Assembly: GCF_000972705.2 (NCBI RefSeq)
Contig: NZ_LATL02000092.1
Location: 1 to 24,791, forward strand
Source: Limnoraphis robusta CS-951
Lineage (GTDB): Bacteria; Cyanobacteriota; Cyanobacteriia; Cyanobacteriales; Microcoleaceae
Direction: 5' to 3'
DNA length: 24,791 bases
The notes under the pieces are model-generated. The model did no database searches. It was not told the DNA's origin and saw only the letters and a program-made list of their open reading frames with translations. Positions 14,553-21,876 of the stretch are shown in pieces. Position 1 is the stretch's first letter; every line of letters begins with the position of its first letter. Position numbers and translations under genes: made by a program.

Positions 14553-15584
14553 ATGCCTATCACATTAACTGATGCCAAACGAGCTACACTTGCAGAAAAG
14601 CTAGCAAGTATGCGAGAAATTCAAAATTTAATTTTGTCGAATGAGCGTCAATTTCTTCAAGAATGCAGCGATAATGATATTCGCAGTCGCCTGCAAGATA
14701 TGATTGAAGATGACGAGAAAAACTTGGGCATCATTGAAACAGTAATTACTCAGTACGGGAATCCTGCTGAACCGAAAGAAACAGTTCAAAAAATGGTGAA
14801 CCACGCACAAGAAATGATGCAAGGTTCGGAGTTGAATTTGTATGAAAAAATGGCTCAACATGAACTGCTCAAGCATGGTCAAGTTCTGTCGGGTTTAATC
14901 GTTCATAAAGCAGCACAAGTTGTTGGTGCTGATGTGCAGGAAGCTCTCGCACCTTTAAATGCAGTAAACTTTGAAAATCGCGCTCATCAAGAGCAATTAA
15001 AAGGAATTCTTGAATATGTGGGTACTCGTGAACTCACGGGTCAAGAACCGGATGACGGCTTCTGGGCGCAAATTCAAGACGCATTAGCCGCCATGACAGG
15101 TGTATTAGGAAGTGCAGCAACTCAAGCTTCTGATGCTTCTGATATGGATATTTTGACCTTGATTTTCATGGATCATCAAAAGACAAAAACACTGATTCGT
15201 GAAATTGAAAAGAGCAAAGATCCCAATAAAATTCAGGAGTATTTTGGACAGCTTTACAAAGACCTAACTGCTCACGCTAAAGCGGAAGAAGAAGTTGTTT
15301 ATCCCCGTGTTCGTTCCTTCTACGGTGAAGCCGATACTCAAGAACTTTACGACGAACAAGCCGAACTCGAAAAAGTTCTCAATGAAATGAAAAACAGCGA
15401 ACCCACCGCCGAAGCTTTCCCACATCTGTTAAAGCGTGTTAAAGATATGGTTGGCGATCATACTCGTCAAGAAGAAAGCACCATGTTTGCGGCAATTCGG
15501 AAGAACATGAATGATAGTCAACGTGAGCAGATGGCAACTGAGTTTAAAGAAGCGAAGAAACGCTTGCAAACTCAAATGAAATAA
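14553..15584 (+). CDS. Hemerythrin (HHE) domain protein with an N-terminal ferritin-like helical domain
   Basis: 343 aa. Residues about 8-160 form a helical, His-containing domain (H84, H103, H108, H118, H145) of the kind often paired with HHE in cyanobacteria. Residues about 198-343 form a hemerythrin HHE domain: H208 in MDHQK, H241 and E245/E246 in TAHAKAEEE, then H303 and E307/E308 in DHTRQEES. At the position of the usual third histidine (EEH..L) the sequence reads DEQAELEK, with Gln269, so a di-iron ligand appears replaced. Such proteins bind O2, NO or iron and are linked to oxidative stress; the role here is inferred. The Shine-Dalgarno is an AGAGAGAG run before the ATG. Two hairpins follow the gene. 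Confidence 0.87.
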   Translation: MPITLTDAKRATLAEKLASMREIQNLILSNERQFLQECSDNDIRSRLQDMIEDDEKNLGIIETVITQYGNPAEPKETVQKMVNHAQEMMQGSELNLYEKMAQHELLKHGQVLSGLIVHKAAQVVGADVQEALAPLNAVNFENRAHQEQLKGILEYVGTRELTGQEPDDGFWAQIQDALAAMTGVLGSAATQASDASDMDILTLIFMDHQKTKTLIREIEKSKDPNKIQEYFGQLYKDLTAHAKAEEEVVYPRVRSFYGEADTQELYDEQAELEKVLNEMKNSEPTAEAFPHLLKRVKDMVGDHTRQEESTMFAAIRKNMNDSQREQMATEFKEAKKRLQTQMK

Positions 15585-15594
15585 TCTCGAACTG

Positions 15595-15616
15595 AAAAAC
15601 CCGAGACGGAGTTTTT
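15595..15616 (+). terminator. Weak hairpin after the hemerythrin-like gene
   Basis: AAAAAC (15595-15600) pairs with GTTTTT (15611-15616) around a 10-nt loop, starting 10 nt after the stop codon. The stem is short and A/T-rich; it may be a repeat copy rather than the true end. Confidence 0.35.
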
Positions 15617-15694
15617 GATGCTGTTAAAATAATCTAAAATCTCGGAAAAAAACAGCAAATTTCAACGAATTTCAAGAGTGCTATCTGGATCGGC

Positions 15695-15737
15695 AAGCCG
15701 GAAAAACATCTAATATTGTGCTAATTTCCGGCTTTTT
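15695..15737 (+). terminator. Intrinsic terminator between hemerythrin-like and SDR genes
   Basis: AAGCCGGAAA (15695-15704) pairs perfectly with TTTCCGGCTT (15725-15734) over a 20-nt loop, and the second arm runs into TTTTT (15733-15737). The long loop is unusual, but the stem plus T tract is convincing. Confidence 0.75.
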
Positions 15738-15807
15738 CTATTGTATAATCTTTTCAGACTTCGCCACAGTAATCTGACTTAACCCTCTAAGATTTTAGGA
15801 GTTAACC

Positions 15808-16668
15808 ATGACAATTACACCTGATCAAATTCCCGCACAACATCAAGAAAGAAAACCCGGATTAGAGTCAGAAATGACTCCTAAACCTGAATACGACGAT
15901 CCGAATTATAAAGGCAGTGGTAAACTGCAAGATAAAGTTGCTTTAATTACAGGTGGCGATAGTGGTATTGGCCGTTCGGTTGCAGTGTATTATGCAAAAG
16001 AAGGCGCTGATGTTGCCATTGTTTACTTAAATGAAACCGACGACGCTAAAGAAACGAAAAAAGCCGTTGAAGATCACGGTCGGCGTTGTTTATTAATCGA
16101 AGGTGATATTCGTAACGAAAGCTTTTGTCACGAAGCTGTTAAAAAAACCGTTGATGAGTTCGGTAAGCTCGATATTCTCGTTAACAATGCTGCTGAACAA
16201 TATTATGAACCGAGCATTGAGGAGATTGACTCAGCTCGACTGGGTAGTATTTTTGCGACTAATATTTTCTCAATGTTTTACTTCACGAAAGCAGCTATGC
16301 CTCACTTAAAAGAGGGTAGCACGATCATCAACACCACTTCAATTAATGCTTATAAGGGGAATGCTTCTTTGTTAAGCTATTCTAGCACAAAAGGGGCGAT
16401 TTTAGCCTTTACTCGCTCCCTTGCTCAACCTTTAATTGAGAAAGGCATTCGGGTTAATGGTGTTGCTCCTGGCCCCATTTGGACACCTTTTATTCCTGAT
16501 GCTTTTGGTGGCGATGATGTGAGTAATTTTGGCAAGCAAGTCCCGATGAAACGTCCGGGTCAGCCTAAAGAAGTTGCTCCCTGTTTTGTCTTTTTAGCCT
16601 CTGAAGATTCCTCATATATGGCGGGACAAGTTCTTCATCCGAATGGCGGTGTTGTTGTCAATGCCTAA
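15808..16668 (+). CDS. Short-chain dehydrogenase/reductase (general-stress YghA/YdaD-type)
   Basis: 286 aa, an NAD(P)-dependent oxidoreductase of the classical SDR type. The Rossmann cofactor motif TGGDSGIG is at 48-55, NNAAEQ at 126-131, catalytic Ser178 in TTSIN, and the Tyr191/Lys195 pair in YSSTKG; the PG motif is at 221-222. The 35-40 residue N-terminal extension, with P-x-P-x-YDDPNYKGSGKLQDK just before the Rossmann fold, is typical of the YghA/YdaD general-stress branch, which is longer than the 250-aa SDR core. Substrate unknown. AGGAG before the ATG at 15808 supports the start. It is bracketed by two intrinsic terminators, so it is its own transcript. Confidence 0.93.
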   Translation: MTITPDQIPAQHQERKPGLESEMTPKPEYDDPNYKGSGKLQDKVALITGGDSGIGRSVAVYYAKEGADVAIVYLNETDDAKETKKAVEDHGRRCLLIEGDIRNESFCHEAVKKTVDEFGKLDILVNNAAEQYYEPSIEEIDSARLGSIFATNIFSMFYFTKAAMPHLKEGSTIINTTSINAYKGNASLLSYSSTKGAILAFTRSLAQPLIEKGIRVNGVAPGPIWTPFIPDAFGGDDVSNFGKQVPMKRPGQPKEVAPCFVFLASEDSSYMAGQVLHPNGGVVVNA

Positions 16669-16686
16669 ATCAATTAATTGACCAAG

Positions 16687-16711
16687 ATCCGGGAAAAATC
16701 CCGGATATTTT
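16687..16711 (+). terminator. Intrinsic terminator after the SDR gene
   Basis: ATCCGGGA (16687-16694) pairs perfectly with TCCCGGAT (16699-16706) around an AAAA loop, followed by ATTTT (16707-16711). It is 18 nt after the stop codon. Confidence 0.85.
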
Positions 16712-16714
16712 AGT

Positions 16715-16819
16715 TATAGCAGGTCGCGCTGGCTTGTTTACAAGGGTCATGCCTTGAATGTTACCACCAAGACACAAAGACACAAAGAAGTTGTAAACAT
16801 TAACCTGCTCATTGCTATA
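16715..16819. repeat. Structured intergenic repeat, about 105 bp
   Basis: Ends are inverted repeats: TATAGCA (16715-16721) with TGCTATA (16813-16819), AGCAGGT (16718-16724) with ACCTGCT (16803-16809), and an inner pair TGTTTACAA (16735-16743) with TTGTAAACA (16791-16799). The centre carries ACCACCAAGACACAAAGACA (16763-16782), a sequence type I recall as widely dispersed in bacterial genomes. It lies between the SDR terminator and the DUF389 gene. MITE-like or a repeated RNA structure; no transposase is present. Confidence 0.55.
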
Positions 16820-16847
16820 GAAAAAAAGTAAATAAAAGGATTGATCA

Positions 16848-18134
16848 ATGCGTCAGTTATGGGTTAAAGTACCAAACGGTCAAGGAAAAAAAGTTCTTAG
16901 TATTGCTGAAGCTCATCAAGGGGTTAACTTAGCTCGGTTCGCCGTGATTGATGACCAAGAGTCACAAGAATTAGTGTTAATTCACGTCTCAAATAAAAAA
17001 GTTGAAAGTCTGCTAAACCAGTTAGATAATATTCCCAATTTAGAGGTTACTTTGATTCCTCATGGTATCATTGCTCTCCATCCTCCCGCTTCCGAAGCTG
17101 CTGAACAAATTAAAGAAGTACAAGAACGCAGTCCCATTGAAATCTTCCTCGGAGGCTTACAAAGTGTAGGTTCCTGGCGAGGATTTTTAGGTTATGCAGG
17201 ACTCGCCGGAGTTGTGGTTTGGATTGGTTTATTTACGAATACTAATTATTTGCTGGTTGCCGCGATGTTAATTGCTCCTTTTGCAGGGCCTGCAATGAAT
17301 GTTGCCATCGCCACTTCCCGAGGGGATTTAAAATTACTATGGCGGAGTTTATTGCGTTATTTTGTAGCAATTATTGTCACGGTTTTAGTAGCAGCAATTT
17401 TGAGTTTAATTCTCCGTCAAGAAATCCCCACGAGCTTGATGCTGAGTAACAGCCAAATCTCCGCCGTAGCCGTTTTACTTCCGATAACAGCAGGAGCGGC
17501 AGGAGCGATTAATTTAATGCAGTCAGAACGCAGTAGTTTAGTATCAGGAGCGGCGACTGGAATGCTCGTGGCTGCCTCCCTTGCTCCCCCAGCAGGAACA
17601 GCAGGCATGGCACTGTCTCTCGGAAGAATGGATATTTTTATCGGCAGTGTTTTTTTAGTCCTATTGCAACTGGTTGGGATTAATTTATCGGCAGCACTTT
17701 TATTTCGTTTTTATGGAGGTTTATCGCCGAAAGGAGCGCGTTACAATCGCGGCAAACAATGGGTATTTCCGATTACTTTAGGAGTGACAACTTTAGCATT
17801 AATTGGATTGCTCAATTGGCAATTTCTCAATTCACCCGCTTTTGAACGTTCCAGTCGCGCTCAACGGGCTACGGCAGATATTCAACAAGTCGTTAAAGAT
17901 AATCAGTTAGTGAAACTTGTTGAAGCTAATGTTCGCTTTACACGCTCAAATATTGAAGCACAAGATACATTACTTTGTGTCCTGTATGTACAACGAGATA
18001 CAGGTGTAACAATCTCCAAAGATCAAATTAGTGAACGTCTCACCCGTGAAATTCAAAATTATGTGAATGAAGCCGGATATAATGTTACCCCTTTAGTGCA
18101 GGTTACTGTTCTTGATCCTCCCAGTTTATTTTAA
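16848..18134 (+). CDS. DUF389 family membrane protein
   Basis: 428 aa. A soluble N-terminal alpha/beta domain (1-105, starting MRQLWVKVPNGQGKKVL) is followed by about seven membrane segments (roughly 113-335) containing the DUF389 signature MLIAPFAGPAMNVAIATSRG and a Gly/Ala-rich stretch with MLVAASLAPPAGTAGMALSL. A soluble C-terminal domain (about 345-428) follows. The family is widespread and its transport or signalling role is not established. AAAAGGA lies 8 nt before the ATG at 16848. Single gene, preceded by the structured repeat at 16715-16819 and converging on the FKBP gene. Confidence 0.88.
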   Translation: MRQLWVKVPNGQGKKVLSIAEAHQGVNLARFAVIDDQESQELVLIHVSNKKVESLLNQLDNIPNLEVTLIPHGIIALHPPASEAAEQIKEVQERSPIEIFLGGLQSVGSWRGFLGYAGLAGVVVWIGLFTNTNYLLVAAMLIAPFAGPAMNVAIATSRGDLKLLWRSLLRYFVAIIVTVLVAAILSLILRQEIPTSLMLSNSQISAVAVLLPITAGAAGAINLMQSERSSLVSGAATGMLVAASLAPPAGTAGMALSLGRMDIFIGSVFLVLLQLVGINLSAALLFRFYGGLSPKGARYNRGKQWVFPITLGVTTLALIGLLNWQFLNSPAFERSSRAQRATADIQQVVKDNQLVKLVEANVRFTRSNIEAQDTLLCVLYVQRDTGVTISKDQISERLTREIQNYVNEAGYNVTPLVQVTVLDPPSLF

Positions 18135-18207
18135 AGTAATCTTAGGATTCATTGTTGACCTAAAACTTAAGAAACTTATCGTTCTAAAAGTGATCAATTA
18201 CATCAGA

Positions 18208-18233
18208 ATAGAGACGTTCAGGGAACATCTCTA
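18208..18233. repeat. Palindromic intergenic repeat (AGAGAcGTTC type)
   Basis: TAGAGACGTTC (18209-18219) pairs with GAACATCTCTA (18223-18233) with one C/A mismatch and a 3-nt loop. It closely resembles the GTAGAGACGTT..AACGTCTCTAC hairpins I recall as highly repeated between cyanobacterial genes. It lies between convergent genes. Confidence 0.5.
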
Positions 18234-18256
18234 CATAGCAGGTAATCTATTAAAAC

Positions 18257-18279
18257 TTGATGTTTATTAAAAACATCAA
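18257..18279. terminator. A/T-rich hairpin between convergent DUF389 and FKBP genes
   Basis: TTGATGTTT (18257-18265) pairs perfectly with AAACATCAA (18271-18279) around ATTAA. There is no clear T tract after the stem in either direction. It may serve as a bidirectional stop. Confidence 0.4.
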
Positions 18280-18325
18280 ACTCGCCCTTGACATCTTAAT
18301 CGCTAATATTTTCGCTCTTTAAGGA

Positions 18326-18760
18326 TTAATCCACCTCAAGGAGTTGAATATCTAAAATGAGGTGATCATCTCCAAAAGAAGAATTAACAACAGACAGGAC
18401 TATATTTGATTCCGAAATCTCCATAATTATAGCGGGGATTGAGGCATGAACATTCGGCACACGAACATAAACTTGTTGACCGACTTCAATTGATATATCG
18501 GCGGGCAAACTTTGCCGATCAACAACAAGAGTTGATTCTCGATCAGAAGAATTATAAGCTTGTCTTGCGGGAATAGTTATTGTTTTCGATTCTCCCGGAG
18601 TCATACCCACAATTGCCTGTTCTAAGTTAGAGATAACCTCTCCTTCTCCTACACAAAACTCTAAAGTTTCGTTATTCGTTGAAGAACTCAATACATCACC
18701 ATTTTCAAGTTTGCCAACGTAGTGGACTTTTACTTTACTACCGACTTTAGCCTGTGACAT
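18326..18760 (-). CDS. SlyD-like FKBP-type peptidyl-prolyl isomerase, atypical active site
   Basis: 144 aa. The FKBP part opens with GSKVKVHYVGKLENGDVL and LEFCVGEGEVISNLEQAIVG, then GMTPGESKTITIPARQAY. The middle (about 74-125) corresponds to the SlyD insert-in-flap chaperone domain, and the last strand is LILDIQLLEVD. Two features are off: the usual FDSS after the strand-1 loop reads LSSS (the active-site Phe and Asp are missing), and the SlyD motif HPLAGKxLxF is shortened to DDHLILD. The His-rich metal-binding tail of SlyD is also absent. It may therefore act as a chaperone more than an isomerase (inference). The start ATG at 18760 has only a weak A/G-rich leader. Monocistronic; its promoter should lie in the 570-nt gap to the right. 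Confidence 0.85.
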   Translation of the reverse strand: MSQAKVGSKVKVHYVGKLENGDVLSSSTNNETLEFCVGEGEVISNLEQAIVGMTPGESKTITIPARQAYNSSDRESTLVVDRQSLPADISIEVGQQVYVRVPNVHASIPAIIMEISESNIVLSVVNSSFGDDHLILDIQLLEVD

Positions 18761-19330
18761 TTCTTTTTTATCCCATTGTTTTAAATGGTTTTAATTTGAT
18801 GAAAATTCCTTAAAATTCGCCCTTTTCTTTGGATGTTATAAACAAAATAAATCTAGAAACGGAGCAAGCGTTCCTTTTATTAATCATCTACTAACAGCCC
18901 GGGATTTTAAAATTTGCTTCTATCGATTCAGAAAAGTTTTGTACTTTTCTACTCCTCAAAAATCTTGCTCATCCTTTGATTATCTAATATATAGAAAACC
19001 ACTACATCACTCTTGGGTTAGATCTTGGTGTACCTCGCTCGATTCTGATCGGATAACTCCCCAAGAAAAATAATCGCTTCTACTCATTGAGAAGCGGCTC
19101 GTAAAATCGGCGCTATTATAAAGATAATGGATGAGATTAGTGATATCATTGAAAATTAATAGTCACAGGATAGAGTCAATAAAACTATTACCATTCCCTC
19201 GGGTTATAACCCTCGGACGAATTTAATCCGTTGTGTGATGATTTTGAGAAAAATATTCTCTAAGTTTTATAAGATTTCTAGCTTTCTAGCGACTACTGAT
19301 TGACAACCATCAACTCATTAATGCCCTTAA
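18761..19330. other. 570-nt divergent intergenic region with palindromes, no gene seen
   Basis: Holds the promoters of the FKBP gene (leftward) and the cardiolipin-synthase-like gene (rightward). Seen here: hairpin AGAAAAG/CTTTTCT near 18930-18950; hairpin CGCTTCT/AGAAGCG (19075-19081/19090-19096, 8-nt loop); and the perfect palindrome GGGTTATAACCC (19201-19212), flanked by two CCCTCGG copies (19196-19202, 19210-19216). I find no convincing ORF, tRNA or known RNA. A small RNA is possible but unproven. Confidence 0.4.
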
Positions 19331-20638
19331 ATGCTACCGTTTGATAACTGGTTGAGTGTAATTCTGTTGATTGGGGTTTGCATCGCAGTTGTAATCCTGA
19401 TTGTTTTGTATGTTCAAGGTGTATTTCGCCGACGAATTCACTACAAAATCTTTAACTTTCCTTCCCCAACTGCTCCTGATTTTTCCCCGACGGTTGCGAG
19501 TTTATCAGATTCTTTTATCAGCAGCGCTGAGGCGACAAAATTTTGGGTAAAAGCTGATGAAATTCAACCCGCTCGTTTAAATGCAATTCGTTGCGCCCAA
19601 CATCGAATTCTGTTTGAAACCTATATTATGACTCCAGGTGAACGAGCAGATGCTTTTGCAACAGCACTGATTGAAAAAGCAAATTCTGGGGTAACAGTAC
19701 AAGTTGTTGTTGATAGTTATGGTGCCAAATCTGTTCCTGAACGATACTGGAAAAATTTAGAACTCAGTGGGGTAGAAGTTCGCTTTTTTAATCCCTTTAG
19801 TTGGCGCTCACCTTACGATTATCTCAAACGTAGTCACCGCAAATTACTCTTAATTGATGATCAAATTGCTTTGATTGGCGGCGCCGGAATTTCTGACTAT
19901 TGGGATGGTATTCCCGAACAAGGAGATCGAGCGCCTTGGTTTGATTTTGAAGCTCAATTTGAAGGGCCAGTTGTTGAACGTTTGCATGGTCTTTTTATTC
20001 AGCATTGGCTCGACTCAGGAACAACAATTGATCTGGGTAAAAATCCTTTAACTCAAAGTTCAAATCAAACATTACAAACCTCTCTACCAACGGTATTAAT
20101 AACTTCCGGTGAAGATCCGTCTTATCGAGATTCTTCTATTCGCGCTCTTTACCAAATGTTAGTGATGTCGGCTCAAAGTCGAATTTGGATTGCTAGCCCT
20201 TATTTTTTGCCTTTTTCTAATATCCAAAAACTTCTCATAGATGCAAAACATCGAGGGGTAGATGTGCGAATTTTAACGATGGGTTCAAAAACAGATAAAC
20301 CCTTTGTTCATTATTCAGCTCGGGAACTTTATAAAAAATTACTCCAGGAAGGAATAGAGATTTATGAATATCAACCCAGTATGATGCACGGGAAAACCGT
20401 GTTAATTGATGACAGTTGGGTAAGTATGGGAAGCGCCAACTTTGATCCGCGTAGTTTTTGGAGTAATGATGAGTTAAATGTCTCCACTGCACAACCTTTT
20501 TTATGTCAAAATGTTGAAAACTTTCTTTCAAATGGTTTTCGTGAAAGTCACTGCATTAGTTATCAAGAATGGAAACGCCGTCCTCTGATTCAAAAAATTC
20601 GCGGGAAAGTCATGCTATTATTTTATTTGCTGTTATAA
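19331..20638 (+). CDS. Phospholipase D-like protein, cardiolipin synthase (ClsB-type)
   Basis: 435 aa. One N-terminal membrane anchor (about 7-28, WLSVILLIGVCIAVVILIVL) is followed by two PLD domains, each with a complete HxKxxxxD motif: H169-K171-D176 (HRKLLLID, then GGAGISDYW) and H353-K355-D360 (HGKTVLID, then GSANFDPRSF). It would join two phosphatidylglycerol molecules, or a PG and another donor, into cardiolipin at the membrane. The GSANFD and GGAGISDYW surroundings fit bacterial cardiolipin synthases rather than nucleases. ATG at 19331 has no clear Shine-Dalgarno; an out-of-frame ATG lies 10 nt upstream. It is 41 nt before the GHL10 gene and likely shares its transcript. Confidence 0.9.
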   Translation: MLPFDNWLSVILLIGVCIAVVILIVLYVQGVFRRRIHYKIFNFPSPTAPDFSPTVASLSDSFISSAEATKFWVKADEIQPARLNAIRCAQHRILFETYIMTPGERADAFATALIEKANSGVTVQVVVDSYGAKSVPERYWKNLELSGVEVRFFNPFSWRSPYDYLKRSHRKLLLIDDQIALIGGAGISDYWDGIPEQGDRAPWFDFEAQFEGPVVERLHGLFIQHWLDSGTTIDLGKNPLTQSSNQTLQTSLPTVLITSGEDPSYRDSSIRALYQMLVMSAQSRIWIASPYFLPFSNIQKLLIDAKHRGVDVRILTMGSKTDKPFVHYSARELYKKLLQEGIEIYEYQPSMMHGKTVLIDDSWVSMGSANFDPRSFWSNDELNVSTAQPFLCQNVENFLSNGFRESHCISYQEWKRRPLIQKIRGKVMLLFYLLL

Positions 20639-20679
20639 CATGGGTTAACACTAGCATCATCTAGCGACGAATATCAATT

Positions 20680-21876
20680 ATGTTCAATGGGTTTAAACAA
20701 ACGCGAATCATTCCTAAATTTATCACCTTTATTTTCAGCTTGTTATTCGTTCTATTTACCCTCAAACCCGCTTTAACAATTCCTCCCCCAGTCAGGGAAA
20801 TTCGCGGAGTTTGGCTCACCAATATTGATAGCGATGTTTTATTTTCTCGACGGGGAGTTACAGAAGCTTTAAATCGCTTAAAAACCCTCAATTTTAACAC
20901 CATCTATCCGACAGTTTGGCAAGGCGGTTATACCCTCTATCCCAGTGCAGTCGCTCAACAATATTTCGGACAATCTCTCGACCCCACACCCGGCTTACAA
21001 AGACGAGATGTTTTACAAGAATTAGTCACCCAAGGACATCAAAAAGGATTAAGCGTTATTCCTTGGTTTGAGTTTGGATTTATGGCACCTGCTAACTCAG
21101 ATTTAGCCCAACAACATCCCGACTGGCTGACTCGTCGTTTGGATGGAACATTGATTAAAAAAGAGGGAAATGACGAGCGAGTTTGGTTGAACCCTTTTCA
21201 TCCCGAAGTGCAACAATTTATCCTGAATTTAATAGCGGAAATTGTCACAAACTACAATATTGATGGGATTCAATTTGATGACCATTTTGGTTTACCCTCA
21301 GAATTCGGTTATGATCAATATACCGTGAGTCTTTATCAAGCCGAACATCAAGGAAAATTACCCTCTGAGGATTTCTATGAAACCTATTGGGTAAGATGGC
21401 GAGCGGATAAAATTAACCAATTTGTAAAACGGGTTTTTGAAACCGTTAAAGCCATTGATCAAGATTGTATCATTTCCCTCTCTCCTAACCCGCTTCATTT
21501 TGCTTTACCTGCTTATTTGCAAGATTGGTTTACTTGGGAAAGAAAGGGTTGGATAGAAGAAATTGTTTTACAAGTTTATCGTCCTGATTTAGAACGGTTT
21601 ATCACCGAGTTAGAACGCACAGAAGTAGAACTCGCCAAAAATCATATTCCCTTTGCAGTAGGGATTTTAAGCGGCTTAAAAAATCGTCCAACACCCATAA
21701 ATACAATAGAAAAACAAGTGCAAGAAACTCGTCAACACCAATTAGCAGGAGTCTCTTTTTTCTTCTATGAAAGTCTCTGGAATTGGGCGGAAGAATCTCC
21801 GAGAGAACGTCAAAATAAACTGCAAAAACTCTTTCCTACTCAAGCTTTACGTCCCTCGGTTTATGGATTAAATTAA
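20680..21876 (+). CDS. Exported family-10-like glycoside hydrolase (GHL10/DUF187)
   Basis: 398 aa. N-terminal signal peptide or anchor (about 13-34, PKFITFIFSLLFVLFTLKPAL), then the GHL10 TIM-barrel: EIRGVWLTNIDSDVL, LKTLNFNTIYPTVWQGGYTL, LSVIPWFEFGFMAP, RVWLNPFHPEVQQF, and the catalytic-region strand YNIDGIQFDDHFGLPSEFGY. The two acids in FDDHFG and the Glu in WFEFGF are the likely active-site residues. Family members act on envelope or extracellular glycans, but the substrate here is unknown. Second gene after the cardiolipin-synthase-like gene. The last 41 nt overlap, on the opposite strand, the end of the antiporter gene. Confidence 0.87.
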   Translation: MFNGFKQTRIIPKFITFIFSLLFVLFTLKPALTIPPPVREIRGVWLTNIDSDVLFSRRGVTEALNRLKTLNFNTIYPTVWQGGYTLYPSAVAQQYFGQSLDPTPGLQRRDVLQELVTQGHQKGLSVIPWFEFGFMAPANSDLAQQHPDWLTRRLDGTLIKKEGNDERVWLNPFHPEVQQFILNLIAEIVTNYNIDGIQFDDHFGLPSEFGYDQYTVSLYQAEHQGKLPSEDFYETYWVRWRADKINQFVKRVFETVKAIDQDCIISLSPNPLHFALPAYLQDWFTWERKGWIEEIVLQVYRPDLERFITELERTEVELAKNHIPFAVGILSGLKNRPTPINTIEKQVQETRQHQLAGVSFFFYESLWNWAEESPRERQNKLQKLFPTQALRPSVYGLN

